Positions 20,410 through 32,260 of a stretch of 64,000 nucleotides of DNA are shown one piece after another. The stretch's first letter is position 1; the number at the start of each line of letters is the position of its first letter. Source of the DNA: Pestalotiopsis fici W106-1 (taxonomy: Eukaryota > Ascomycota > Sordariomycetes > Amphisphaeriales > Sporocadaceae); contig NW_006917099.1 in NCBI RefSeq assembly GCF_000516985.1, positions 372,001 to 436,000 of the forward strand. Direction: 5' to 3'. Position numbers and translations under genes: made by a program. The notes under the pieces were generated by a model, which saw nothing but the letters and a program-made list of their open reading frames with translations, was not told where the DNA came from and searched no databases.

Positions 20410-22195
20410 CTACAGAGCGGTGCTGGTAGGGAACAGGTCAGCATTCTGCTTAGCCCACGATGTCAAGTCAAGCTTGGACTTTGCTGCTGCAAGAGCTCCG
20501 CTCAAACCATACTGGGATTTGATACCCTCAACGCGATGGGTCGAGTTGATATTCTTGACCAGCACAATTTGGTAGCAAGTAGCGCTACCCTGGCGAGAGA
20601 TGATGGTGGAATAGGCGAGAAAGTATTCCCAGATCTGAGTAAGCGTCAGTCTCGAATTCAATTTATACTTTTCTGTCACGTCGAGAGCTTACGCGGTACC
20701 AGCGGTTTCCGTACTTGGCAATGACTTTGTCCTTGTTGGCCAGCCAATTCCTGTACCATCTCCATAGGGTGGCCGAGTAGTGAACACCAACGGTATCGAT
20801 TCCTTTGATCTCAAAGCCGGCAGCTTCGAGCGAATCGACGAAAAATCCAAGAGGCGTCGAGGCATCGGCGCCGGGGAAGATGTACTTGTTCATAAAGAGA
20901 CCCCAAACGAGGTCTTCGTACTGCCAGGGCTTACGAAGACCTGCAATCTGAAGAAAGAAAGCGCCATCGTCGTCAAGCATGTCGTAGACCTGCTTCAGAA
21001 ACGTTTTAAACTTTCGTACGCCGACGTGCTCAGCCATCTCCAAGCACGAGATTTTATTGTAGCCGCCCTCCGGAACGGGGATATCACGGTAATCCATGCA
21101 AAGAATGTTGCTCTGTTCTTTGGAGATACCAACGTCACGAAGCGCCTTATTGCCCCAAGCAGTTTGATTTCGACCCAAAGTAATTCCAGTAGCCCGGGCA
21201 TCAAAGTTCACACTGGCAAAGCGTGCAAGCGTTCCCCAGCCGCAACCAATGTCAAGGAGGGACTCCCCCTTTTGAAGCTCTAGCTTTTCGCATACAATGG
21301 CCAGCTTATTATCTTGAAGTTCCTCCAGAGTTTCCTCCTTTTCGATGTCGCTGATAATGCCAGATGTGTAGATCATGCGAGGGCCTAGGAACCAGCCGTA
21401 GAAATCGTCACCGCGGTCGTAATGGTCGCGAACCTGCTCCTCGTCTGCGGAAAATTCATAGTCAAAACAATTGATCAGTTGTTAATGCAGCTGGTGATGA
21501 ACAGACCTTGAGATCGAGAGTGCATAATAACCTCAGGAATCATCTGGAAGATGAAGAACTTGCAGAGACTCCAAGTGAAGCGGAAGCTGGCCCAGTCATG
21601 TCGGTACTCCATTACCTCGAGGCAATCGCCGTTAAAATCAACCTCATTATCAAAATACATCTCACTAAAGGTTTCGAGAGGGATCTTGGTTTTGCCTTGG
21701 TACTTGAGGCGGTCCGACTGATTCTTGAAAGTGAGATAGTGCTCGATAGGACGGCCTGGATACTTGGCCTTCTCATTCTTGCGGGGGGCAAGGGCGGAGG
21801 CTGTGATCCAGAACCCAGAGAGAATCGGGACGAATGTGAAGAGACTGAAGAATATGGCAGTTTTTATGCCACCCCCGATCTTCCAAGAAAGCCATAGCGG
21901 CACGCCGGCAACGGCGGTAATCAGCGCGATGGTCGAGAAGCTGTCGCTGCTCGCGGCATCGGCCGGAAGAGGGGCATTTTTGATAGAAGGGTACTATTCA
22001 CAGTGTGGTTAGGGAATGCCCAAGAAGAAGCGCATTTCAATCGTGCACACAATGTATATTGGAGGAGAGCAAGCATACTGAAGTGGTCCTCACTCCACAG
22101 TCCTCTGACTTCTCGAAGGCAGGAGTGGGAGCTCTCGGGGTTTCGACGAACTCAAAATCGGACTCGCTTCCGTTGGCGCTCGCGGGCTTGGACAT
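20410..22195 (-). CDS. Sphingolipid C9-methyltransferase
   Basis: Four exons (22195-22079, 21993-21507, 21444-20693, 20634-20410) give 526 residues. The enzyme belongs to the cyclopropane-fatty-acid-synthase-like methyltransferases and adds the C9 methyl branch to the sphingoid base of fungal glucosylceramide, using S-adenosylmethionine at the ER membrane. Two hydrophobic segments lie at about 60-108. The substrate-domain block DEEQVRDHYDRGDDFYGWFLG is followed by the SAM-binding motif LLDIGCGWG at about 264-271 and by SCLEMAEHVG. The C-terminal KYGNRWYR/IWEYFLAYS block is joined by the last intron. Branched glucosylceramide is needed for normal hyphal growth and is the target of plant defensins. 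Phases agree at all junctions; the GTCTGT donor of intron 2 is less common but acceptable. Confidence 0.93.
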
Positions 22196-24298
22196 CTTGA
22201 GGAATGTAGCCCCTCTTTCCAGCGCATACAGACAACAATTTGCTTTTTCGTCCTTTTCTTCTTTTACGCGATATGACAGAACATCATGGAGACAAACATT
22301 AAAGGGTGGTAAGGAGGGCATGCGAGACAGATACCATAAATGTTCTTGGGTCCTATTAACCAGGACCCTTGTAACGTCGACGTATCCGGGTATGAAGCTA
22401 GCTCTTTCTTAGCGCATGGCATGTGGTTTCTAGAAGGGTAGGTACACCGATGGTACTTGTCATTTTGACCGCCTCGGCCTGTTATCTTACATTCGATCTG
22501 GGATCTTTGAGTGGGTGGATGGCGGCAAGTATCACCCCCACTACATTATGGTCAAAAACCATGTCAATTCACTGTTTAATTCACTGCGAGAATCAAGAGG
22601 ACTGATAAGGGAAGAAGAGGTCACAACACGTTCTCAAACCAGAAGAACAACATATATAAGAAATTGTCCTTGAATGATGTGGTATTTGCTCACCATTGTT
22701 CATCTTGGACCGTTGCTACTATTGATTCCACAGCATCCGAATTGGATGCCTTTTAACGTAGAGAGGGTGAGCAGAACGAGCAAAGAATCGATTAAGCCCT
22801 GGATTAATGCATGTAGCTTGGGGCTGGGGCCGCTATCATGTCTCATGGCAGTCCACTTATGAATTGCAACGTAACTTGTCATGCGCATAATAGTCGATAA
22901 GACGTTGATTCGTACCAAACAAACAAGAACTGCAAATGCTGCATATGGGTTTCTCTAATTTTCAGGCCAGTTTTTCATTGGCATATATCATTAGCACTCA
23001 ATTGGAATTATTTTGACACTTTCGAAGGGGCGGTAAGATGGTTGTCGAAATACCTATTCATTCATACACAACGGGATTCATTGGTACGTGTTTTCCTCCG
23101 TTTCAAGTACCATTTAAGAGCTATCTTACTTGTCCATTATGTTTACAAGAGCAGTTTATTCAAAGGTCGAAAAGTGAGAATGGGACTGATTCAAAAGATC
23201 TGTATTTTATCACATGGCGAAACCCACACGCCATGATAGCATTAGATTCATAAGGTCACGTACGTAGTCTACTCAAGCATTTACTCCGTTTTCGCTAAAG
23301 ATATACAGCTTGAGTTTTGTGAGAATATTTTCAAGGACCTTCGCAACATGGCCTGAGTAGAATCGCGATGTTCGGGCATACAAATGACACAAGTTGATAA
23401 TGGAGAGTGGAAAGACTCAAATCAAGGATGAAAGAAAAAAGTACTCACTTTTCATGTTCGAGAGGTGTTGGTAGATCACACTATTGCGACTGGAGTCTGA
23501 AATAGCTATACACGACAAGTATAATCTGGTTGCGTATCATCGCGGCGAATATATATCACCAGCGGATTTAGAGCGATCGCCGAGGTATACCTTTAAGTAC
23601 AATCAGAGATCTGGATAAGCTCGCAGCTACTACGAGTGCCTATAAACGTCTCGGTAGCATGATTATAGATTTGTGGTGCGCTTGCATTCAGGTTGTGTCG
23701 TTTCTGGAAGGCACTGGGACCTGAATAGACCCAGCGAATAGTTTGACCTGATGTTTCCTTATACTCTGGTTGGATGCTGCAAAACTCCACTCCCAGGGCC
23801 ACGGAGAAAGTTATTTTGTTCAATACGCTATTTGAGCTGTTGTCAGAGCTTGTGATTCCGCAAAGAGGATAGGATGGGTTTCAGCTAGCACCAGGGGGGG
23901 GGGCACGGTGTAGTTTGATTTTCCACACATAACAGGTAAAGGTGGTAAAATCCGGTGAGCTGGTGGTGCTTGGATATTGGGCAGCCGACAGTCACATATT
24001 CGACGGTTGATGAGTTAGAGCGCTCACGAGAGATACGGCACTGTTATTCACATATGCTCGACGCCTTTATTCTCAATGCACGCATTAGTAAGAGTGTCCT
24101 GCTAAGCGCAAAGGTTTTAGAACAGTGATTACCTCGTGGTTGCTCGTAATACTACAAAACAACGTAGGTACAACTCTATGGACCCAGATAACGTTTTCAG
24201 CATCACGGCTGAGCTGTCCGCCGGGGATATGCCAATCAGAATGGCACTCGATGGAGAAGATAGTTCGGGTCGTAGAAAGGGGTTCTGACAACGTGGCT
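22196..24298. other. Intergenic; one orphan open frame
   Basis: This 2.1 kb stretch lies upstream of the methyltransferase and downstream of SPP2. It includes a ten-G run at 23894-23903. A minus-strand open frame from about 23870 to 23593 looks protein-like but has no clear start; it is reported as a finding. I see no recognisable gene. Confidence 0.5.
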
Positions 24299-25372
24299 TC
24301 AACGCCGCGAGTGCCTATCGCGATGTCGCGAACTTTCTCCTTCGCGGTCGCGATATCGATCGCGCGCACGATCCCGATCGTCATATTTTCTGCTGGAACC
24401 ATGACCTGATCGCTCGCGATCACGCTCATGCTTGTAGCTGCTTGAGTATTTTTCTTCACGCTGCTGTCGCTTTTCGTTTTCGCCTCTTCGGTATTCATCG
24501 AGGCGGGGGCGTCGCTCGCGATGGCCGTGCTTTTTGGCCAATTCAGCCTTTTTGATCTCCTCGTCCTCTTTGGCACCTAGGCCCAGTAGCGCAGGTCTGC
24601 GGCGAACGTCCTTGGGTCTCGATGTTTGCTTCGATTCATCGTAGCCCATACCACGAAGCATGGCCATTCCGAACTCGCCATCTGGTATTTGGTCGTACTC
24701 TTCGATAGTTGAAACCTCGCCAGCTGCTTGCACAGCCGCCTTGAATTCATCTGTTGGGGTCTCGGATCCTGAAATGACCAGCTTCTTCTGTTTATTTGTA
24801 TCGATACCTAAAAGCGCATCCATCGCATTTTGCTCCACTGTTCTTGGAGGGCTATTTGGCGTTTTTTCCGTCGCAGTCGCGGTGGGTGAGCCGTCCAAGG
24901 GATTCCCAGGCGCATCTCCTGTCGAGTCTTCTGCTGACGACTTTTTGGTGATTGAAAGACCCCATTTGATATCTTTCTCGTGGTCTGCTGGCTCTGTTTC
25001 CCGATCCTGGCCGCTGGAATTATCCTCTGGTTTGCGTCTTGCGGCTGCCTTCCAACTGCCTTCCGTCTGGCATGCTATTACCAAGGGTCGCCCTTCGGTA
25101 CGAGCAGATTTGGCGTCTCTTTGTCGGTCATTGACATCATCCTTGCCCCCAACGGTGGTCACTGCTTCATGGCGTCCATAATGACTGTCCTCATCTTCTG
25201 AGTCTGAGTCGTTATTCAGTGCGTGCGATCGGGGGCGTTTGCCAAGAGCAGAGGGTGGAAGCAGCTGTCCAGATTTCCTTGTGCTACTGGCGGGCTTTGT
25301 CGAATTTGCTCTGCTTGAGCCAAATTTGATGGCGATGCGCGGTGCTTGGGGAGTCTGTGTCGGGTCCGCCAT
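24299..25372 (-). CDS. spp2: SPP2-like pre-mRNA splicing factor (GPKOW family)
   Basis: A single exon encodes 357 residues. SPP2 binds the DEAH helicase Prp2 and stimulates the first catalytic step of the spliceosome; metazoan GPKOW is the homolog. The diagnostic G-patch-like block EEYDQIPDGEFGMAMLRGMGYD lies at about 226-247, followed by RPALLGLGAK. The N-terminus begins with a basic, Ser-rich IAIKFG segment common to fungal members. The C-terminal third is an extended Arg/Asp/Glu/His/Ser tract (DRDRARDRYRDREG type), as in many splicing factors. No intron is needed. The gene is divergent from VID21 across 1.6 kb. The family call is strong because the Prp2-binding block is intact. Confidence 0.92.
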   Translation of the reverse strand: MADPTQTPQAPRIAIKFGSSRANSTKPASSTRKSGQLLPPSALGKRPRSHALNNDSDSEDEDSHYGRHEAVTTVGGKDDVNDRQRDAKSARTEGRPLVIACQTEGSWKAAARRKPEDNSSGQDRETEPADHEKDIKWGLSITKKSSAEDSTGDAPGNPLDGSPTATATEKTPNSPPRTVEQNAMDALLGIDTNKQKKLVISGSETPTDEFKAAVQAAGEVSTIEEYDQIPDGEFGMAMLRGMGYDESKQTSRPKDVRRRPALLGLGAKEDEEIKKAELAKKHGHRERRPRLDEYRRGENEKRQQREEKYSSSYKHERDRERSGHGSSRKYDDRDRARDRYRDREGESSRHRDRHSRR

Positions 25373-26984
25373 AGTTGTGGGTTGCGCAAAAACGAAACAG
25401 AATCAAAATCAACTGTTCGTAGTCATTGCAGAAACAGAGTTATCGGCAGTAGGCAGCCCACGTGCGAGCTCATCAGTGGTTAGTGGCTGTGCTCTTGTCG
25501 AAAACGCTGTGGCTTAGCTTATTAGCGGACCCATGATTGTGGCGCAACCCTCGTATTAGTTTGAGCTACCGAACTCACATGAACACCAATACCTAATAGC
25601 AAGCAGAATACATGTACCTAGGTTAGGTGATTTCTGATCTCGCTGACCTTCAAAATGCTCTGGTATTCCACACATCCTCATAGTGTTCGACGGTCCTTTT
25701 TTGCGTAAGGCATCTTGCAATATTTAACAACACGGTTCCGCGTATCCTGGCCCTCACAAGTTGGTAATGTGCTCGCGCTCTTATATTACGGTCAATCATT
25801 TGCAGGCGTTTTGGCTCAAATGACGTATAGAGACTGAAGTTCGCCCACCACTTCGACCAGGGTTTCGGTTCTCGAGTAGGTCCTCAGAAAAGATCGCAGG
25901 AATCTCTATGATGAAATACTCACACCAGCGCGTCTTCCAAGAGAAGCCGGCTCTCGCTGATCAAGACCATACTTGCTTCAATGTTCACTCTCTTTCGAGG
26001 ATATAATTGACTGACGCAGAGTGCTCCCAACGAGGATGGCGGTGTGAGGAGTTGTGACTATCTGGAGAAGGCTGGAGAGGTAGGTTTCACCAGAAAACAA
26101 AAACGGCCGTTACCTTCTTTACGACTGAAAAGTTATATCCATGAGTTTCCCGCTCATAGACTAAAGTGTCCAGTCCGAGTTTACGATATAGGTTTCTGCC
26201 TTATTATACACAATGCAGAGAAGGCGGGTGTTGAACGCGGCCTCGTCGACTCCCTGACTCTTGTCAAACCGTCACCATCTCTTCGCGACCAGGCTTTCGG
26301 CTGACTTCGTTGCATGCATTTTCCTGCTAACCCCAAGTCATGCTAGCAACTGCACACGACAAGATGCGCACAATTTCATACCAGGCAGTAAGCTGATGGT
26401 TGGCTATCTACAACACCTACTTCTAGGTACTGCATATTACCTTTTCCCCCGAGGCTCCGTGCTCTACTCCCTTGTCGGACAAGACACCTCAGGAATGAGG
26501 GGCAGCAGCCAGCCAGCCAGCGAGCAAGCAAGCAAGTGTGTCGATTACGTACAGATCGCGCTCTCCCTGGCCTGGTCACTGATAATGCACTACCCGGAAG
26601 GTACCTAGTTCAGCCAGCTATGGACGCTTGGCAGTAGTAAGAGGGGGGTTTAGCGAGTGGTTATTTTGAAATTTGCAGCCTACTTTTTAGGTACAACAGC
26701 ATTGTCCAGTTCAGTGTTAGCACTTATCGGGCGTCAGGAAATCGCATTTCCCTACCAAAACCCGCGCGTTTTACACTGTTTAGCACCCCAAGCAGCGGCG
26801 AGCATCACCACATCACCGATTCTAGGTGGGTGAAAATTCAGACTTGACAACGCCTTCATCAATCCCCCACCCCAACGCCGCCTATTTCATTGTAAAAAAT
26901 TACGTTTTCCATCTAAACAAAGTCCATTAAGCTTGCTTGCATCATCCGCTCGTCAAAAAAGCGGATGTTGCTGTCGCCGATGCT
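25373..26984. other. Bidirectional upstream region of SPP2 and VID21
   Basis: It separates two divergent nuclear-process genes. It holds a short CAGC/AAGC microsatellite at about 26506-26536 and an ACCTAGGT palindrome at 25616-25623. Short frames at 26044-26608 lack protein character. Confidence 0.55.
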
Positions 26985-29900
26985 ATGACTTCGGTCGTGC
27001 CCGCCGACCGCGCGTCACTTATTCAACGGAACCGGGAAATATGCGGGTATGTAATGTATCATTTTGTAGAGCTCGTTTTTCCGATGCGAATGATGTATAA
27101 TGTGCAATATTAACGATGTGCAGATCAATTGGACAGTCGCGCAAGAGAAAGTTGAGGGAACTATATGCGGTCAACACCATCCTAGATGACGTCCCAAACT
27201 TCCCTCTGGGACAACTCGACACCGCATCCGTCGACGATGCCGAAGCCAAGTTCCTTGAGGCCAACGAAATCTCAAAGTCCGTATAACCCGACCTGCACCT
27301 CCTGCTTTTATTTCCCAATCGTCGCGTTGAAGTCGCGTCTTTCCGGCGCTCTCGCGCGGCGCATTCACGTTGCCAACTAACAGCTCACTACTAGGGGACG
27401 CAAACTGAATATACTCACCATTCCGCCACGTCCCAAGTGTCCATCAGGGTCTTTTCTGCACCATGCCACCATTGATGTCAAGGAGAAGATTGCGACGCAG
27501 TCGAGTCAAGTTGCAACCCAGGATAGCGCGAACCTTCTCAAGAACAAACATTCGGCTTTACATTCGTCTATGAACAATGGCCAACGACTTCCAACCTCGC
27601 CATCGACAGTACGCCCACCAAGCGAGGCCGCGCCTAAGCAGTCTCCGAATTTGGCAACAACGTCAATACGGCCACAGTATTCGCCACAGCCAAACCTGCA
27701 TCCACCTCAAGCGATACCCGCACGAGAGATCAAGACAACTGCCGAAGCAAAACCTCCAGGTAGCCAACAACGTCCGAGTGCAGCCACATTCAACAACAGA
27801 GATGCGCCCCCTGCCTTAGGATCCAAGGCAGTACCTCCAAGTCGCCGTGATGACATGTCCGCTCTTGCTCCTGAGGCACTGAAGCCAACGCAGACTCCGA
27901 ATGTACGACCAACTCAAGCGCGATCAGAACACCACAAGTTGTCCAATCAAGCTATACAGCAGGAAAATGTCCACAAAATACAAGGATCTGGACAAGTATC
28001 TTCGAACGCCACTACTGCGAATAATCTGAAGACCATGGGGACTCAGCCGCTTATCACAGGACGAGAGCCGACCCGACCAGCCGATACGTTGTCCTCTCCG
28101 AGTTCTACCGTTCACACGGTGACTACACCCGCAGTCTTGGAGACGCCCACTAACACAAGCCCCGAAAGTAACGGTTCGCACTTGGAAGAGAGACCAGCCG
28201 GCGCCGCAAAACCAAACGTAAAATCTGAAGGAAAGTCAGAGGGAGTTCCATCGGCGCCCGGGTCAAAAACATCTGCTAGCAATACCTCAAAAGAGCTGGA
28301 GGCACAGCTTTTGCAAGACTCTGCTGATGCTGCTGCTGCGGGAAAGTCGCAGAACCCACCACTGCTTGTCGCTGCTTCAGATGCAATTCCCAAACCTGAA
28401 GAGAGAGCCCCAACAGAAAATGCCGTTCACGTGGTACCTGCTTCGTCTTCGATTGAGCCTGTCAAGGACAAATCTACCACGACTACCAGCATTGATTCGC
28501 AACAAAAGCCGTCGGATGCGAATGACGAGGAAAACGCTAGATCAGTATCAGATCGTGATGCTTTGGACACCCATCTACCAAAGCGAGAACAGCCGCAAGT
28601 CTCCACTGGAGGAAGCATAAGACAGAAATCAGTCGCCGAGATTTTGTCTGGGCCGTCCTCGAAGGATCTATCAGTACCACAGCAGATCAGAGCAGATCGC
28701 CAATCTCAGGTGCCCATCACACCAACATCACAATCACCGAGGCCCCGTGCCAGGAGTTTCACGGACAGACATCGACTCAAGGAAAAGAGCAGGCTGGCAG
28801 GTGTGATTTTTGGGAAACAGCCACACTCAGCATCGGACGCCGATAAATCTTTGGTTCATGCTCGAGCAAAATCTACAGGTCATATGCCCACTGACGACTA
28901 TTTCACACCTCTTTTTGTCCAAGGGTTTTCCAGTGGATCGAAATGGATGAAACCACTGGAGCAGATACTCCATCATGCTCACAAGACAGTTTCGACTCCA
29001 GATGCTTACCTGCATATTAACGAAAGCCAAGCATGCAAGGTCCTTAAGAGAGTCTATCATTTGCAGCAGCAGGATAAGTGGTCGCTACGCCAACCGAAAA
29101 GATGTCCAGAACCAATCAGACAGACAAGCCAATGGGACGTCCTCTTGCAGGAAATGAAATGGATGCGGACTGATTTCCGTCAAGAGAAGAAATGGAAAAT
29201 GACTGTTGCGCGTAACCTGGCGTATGCTTGTGCCGATTGGATTGCATATCCAGAGGAACGGACAGAGCTTCAGGTCCATGCCGTTACCCCAGACTTTCCT
29301 CCCAAGGCAAAGTGGGTCAACAGCGAGCTGGTATTCGATCGAGATATCACAATGGGTAGCGGTGATGGTCTGGACATTCCAGAGAACCATGGTACCCCTG
29401 ACTTGATCTCCTCGGCAGATAGCAACTCTCTTTTGGAGCAAGATGAGGAGCCTCACGATAACATTCTCGACACCATTGCGCCTTCAGCGATATTCACACT
29501 CGACGATCACGAAGTAGTATTTGGGCTTTCTGCATCTCCACATACAGATCGGCTTCTGGAAGAGTTGCCGCTCTATGGAGCGCCACTCAAAATTCCCGAT
29601 ACAGATCTCGTCGTACCCAAACATGACCCTGATGCTCACTGGAAACGGGAGGCTTTGCCACTGAGCAAGTTTGTTGAGGGACGCCTAGAGTTGATGTCAA
29701 ATGAACCGCCTCGCAAGCGGAGTCGATATCAACACGCACAGGAGGATAGCGACGAAGAGCCGTTGTTTGACCAACCTCGTCCTAAAACTCAGCTTGAGCC
29801 TGAAAACCCCGATGTTGCATTGTTCCGAAGCGATAGTAAGGCCATGCGAGACCGCCTTCATGCTGGTCATCAATTCCGCCCCCCTAGTGAACATACGATG

Positions 29901-30220
29901 CCTTTCCAGACGTTTTATGAGTCTAGAACATGTTCGCAGTGGACTGTCAGTGAGGATGATGAACTCAGAACCTTGGTTCGTGAGTATTCGTACAATTGGT
30001 CGCTCATCTCGAGCATTCTTTCGACCAAGTCCATTTTTCCTTCGGGTGCAGAAAGACGGACTCCTTGGGAATGCTTCGAGCGGTGGGTCATGCTTGAAGG
30101 GTTGCCGCATGATATGTCCAAGACACAGTACTTCAAGTTGTGGCAGAATCGTATAGATCAAGCTCAACAGGTCATCAGACAACACAATGCCAACGCTCTC
30201 ACCCAGCAGGCACAGCAACA

Positions 30221-30251
<31 letters not shown>

Positions 30252-31646
30252 CAACAACAACCACAACCACAACAACAGAGCGGTTCCGCTGGGCCAGTCA
30301 CGCCGATCATTAGGAAACGGCTTTCGTTGCCAGTTAAAGTCGAACGACGCCGTAACCAAAAGCATCTCACCATGATTGATGCGATGCGGAAACTAGCCAA
30401 GAAACGAGAGACGGCGGTGACAAAGCAACAGCATGCAGCCAATCTGGCCCAGATGCGCAAGCAGCAAGAACCGGCTCAACCACGTGCAGGCCCCATCAAA
30501 ACTCCCCGCGAATATAGCATCATGCGATGGGAACGAGACCAAGCCATGGCAGAGAGGTTGGCTGAGCGAATGGCAGCGCATCAGCAACAGCGCATGGAGG
30601 CTCAGCGCCGAGTACGAGCAGCCAACACCAGTGTCCCAACGATCAATGCTAACCCTCCATCGCAGGCCGCTTTACAAGCCAGAGCACAGCAAGGTCAAGC
30701 TGCACAACTTCTCAGCGGGCAAACTCCTCAGGCGCCACAAAATACACAGCAGCTCGGCGCTACTCATCCACTTGCTAATGTGAATCGCATGAATGCGGCC
30801 AACCAGATGGTTGTGAACGGTCAACCCAGACCACGGATGCCAATGCAGCAAGCTCCTACCAGCAATGCCACTATGGGTCCTCTGAATGGCGGACTTGTTC
30901 CTCCTGTCCAGATCAACGGGAATGGTCAAGTTCAAATGCCCGTTGTTAACGGCCAAGCCAGAATGACTATTCCCACCCAGCCAGACCTGAATCTTGTAAT
31001 GCAGGCGCAACGAATTTCGGAACAGCAGCGCCAGGCTGTGCAGATGCGTCAAGTCCAGCAGCAAAACCACGTACCGCAGCAAGGAAGTCCTGCTCTGCAA
31101 AATTCGCCGCCCGCGGCGCAAATGCGAGCAGCGGTCGCCAACGGCGTGAATCAGAAGAGCTTCATGAACAATGCCCAGACACAGGCTCTCATGGCACAAT
31201 TTAATGGTGCAACGAACCCAGGCTTATCAACGCCGCCCGCTGCAGGCTTAAATATGCCCGCTGGGCAATCTTCTTCGCCGAGACCCAATACCAACATGAC
31301 TCCACAGATTCATCAGACATACTTGTCACAACTTCAGAATGTGGAGAATCAGATTCGGCAGACGCACCCCAACACTCCTCAGGATGTTGTACGGCAGATG
31401 GCAACACAGATGCTGCAAAATCGTCACAATAGCCTAACACAGTCTGCCATGAATGCTGCAGCCGGAGGCCAGGGTCAGGCTATTGCCAACGGGCCTCATC
31501 AATACGCACAGCTGCTCAGAGCTCAACAACAAGCTCAAGCGCAGGCAGCGGCTGCTGCCAATGCACAACAGCAAGCACAATCACAGCACCAACGTGCCTC
31601 GAGCGGTGGCAGTGCGACACCACCAGTGCCGACCATGCCTAAATGA
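26985..31646 (+). CDS. vid21: VID21/EAF1, NuA4 histone acetyltransferase scaffold
   Basis: Three exons (26985-27046, 27124-27276, 27395-31646) give 1488 residues. EAF1/VID21 is the platform subunit of the NuA4 complex, which acetylates H4 and H2A in the nucleus. The first two small exons carry the conserved N-terminal SRKRKLRELYAV block. A long Ser/Pro/Thr-rich linker follows. The HSA domain, which binds actin-related proteins, is at about 638-697 (LLQEMKWMRTDFRQEKKWK). A SANT/Myb domain is at about 917-973 (SQWTVSEDDELRTLV). Then come a polyglutamine run near 1010-1030, a basic KLAKKRETA helix and a long Gln/Asn-rich tail. The two upstream introns match GT-AG rules and phase. Domain order and size fit the family. 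Confidence 0.93.
30203..30276 (+). repeat. CAG/CAA run encoding polyglutamine in VID21
   Basis: The coding stretch is mostly CAG then CAA codons. It lies between the SANT domain and the C-terminal Gln-rich tail and is a likely site of length variation between strains. Confidence 0.9.
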
Positions 31647-32260
31647 AGCACGTGAATGAGCGAGCTGCTCAAGAACTACGTCCTTGCTGCCCTCGGCGGC
31701 TCTCGAGGCTGTCATTTCTTTGAAGAATTGTGACATCATGGCGCAGTGCTAGAGACAGTAAATACTGTAGAGAATGACCTGCGATGTGTTGCTTATAGGA
31801 CGGTGTTGCCCATGTCCTGAGACCATGCGCTGAAGTCATGGTCATGTATACAGCATGCCAATTAGTAGATAGCGTGGCGCAGAGAAGCGCAAGCACGTAT
31901 TGCATGATAAGGACAGCGACGAACATGAATATGAATACATTGTCAATACAATCTTAATAATAATCACGACTCTCTGTATCACGGTTGTTATGCCACTTTT
32001 CTGATACGGCAAGGAATGTAATCGAATATGTTAAAACATCGAAGTCAATATTGAAAGTCGTAGATCCTCTACAGTGGGGCTCAAGGAATGCGATAAGAAC
32101 ATATCAGTCTTATCGATTATGACGGCGCAGTCCGGGCGCCCCACCCAACTTTTTTTTTTCCTACTTGCTGCGACAGGCTGTCAGCTTGTGATTTTCAGGT
32201 CTTTCTCGATTCGAACATTGAAAATTCGCAACTATAATACAAACATTACCCGTCGCAAAC
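31647..32260. other. Intergenic between VID21 and MAK11
   Basis: It contains the VID21 3' end and the MAK11 promoter, with a T run at about 32151-32159. No gene is seen. Confidence 0.6.

Noticed and set aside
25616..25623. Recurring CCTAGG palindromes (also 40357, 43250, 52022, 52283)
   Set aside because: They also occur inside coding regions (24576, about 13718), so no specific noncoding signal can be claimed without counting against expectation.
30203..30276. Regular short repeats that could suggest an array
   Set aside because: They are CAG/CAA codons of a polyglutamine run, not a CRISPR array; none is expected in a fungus.
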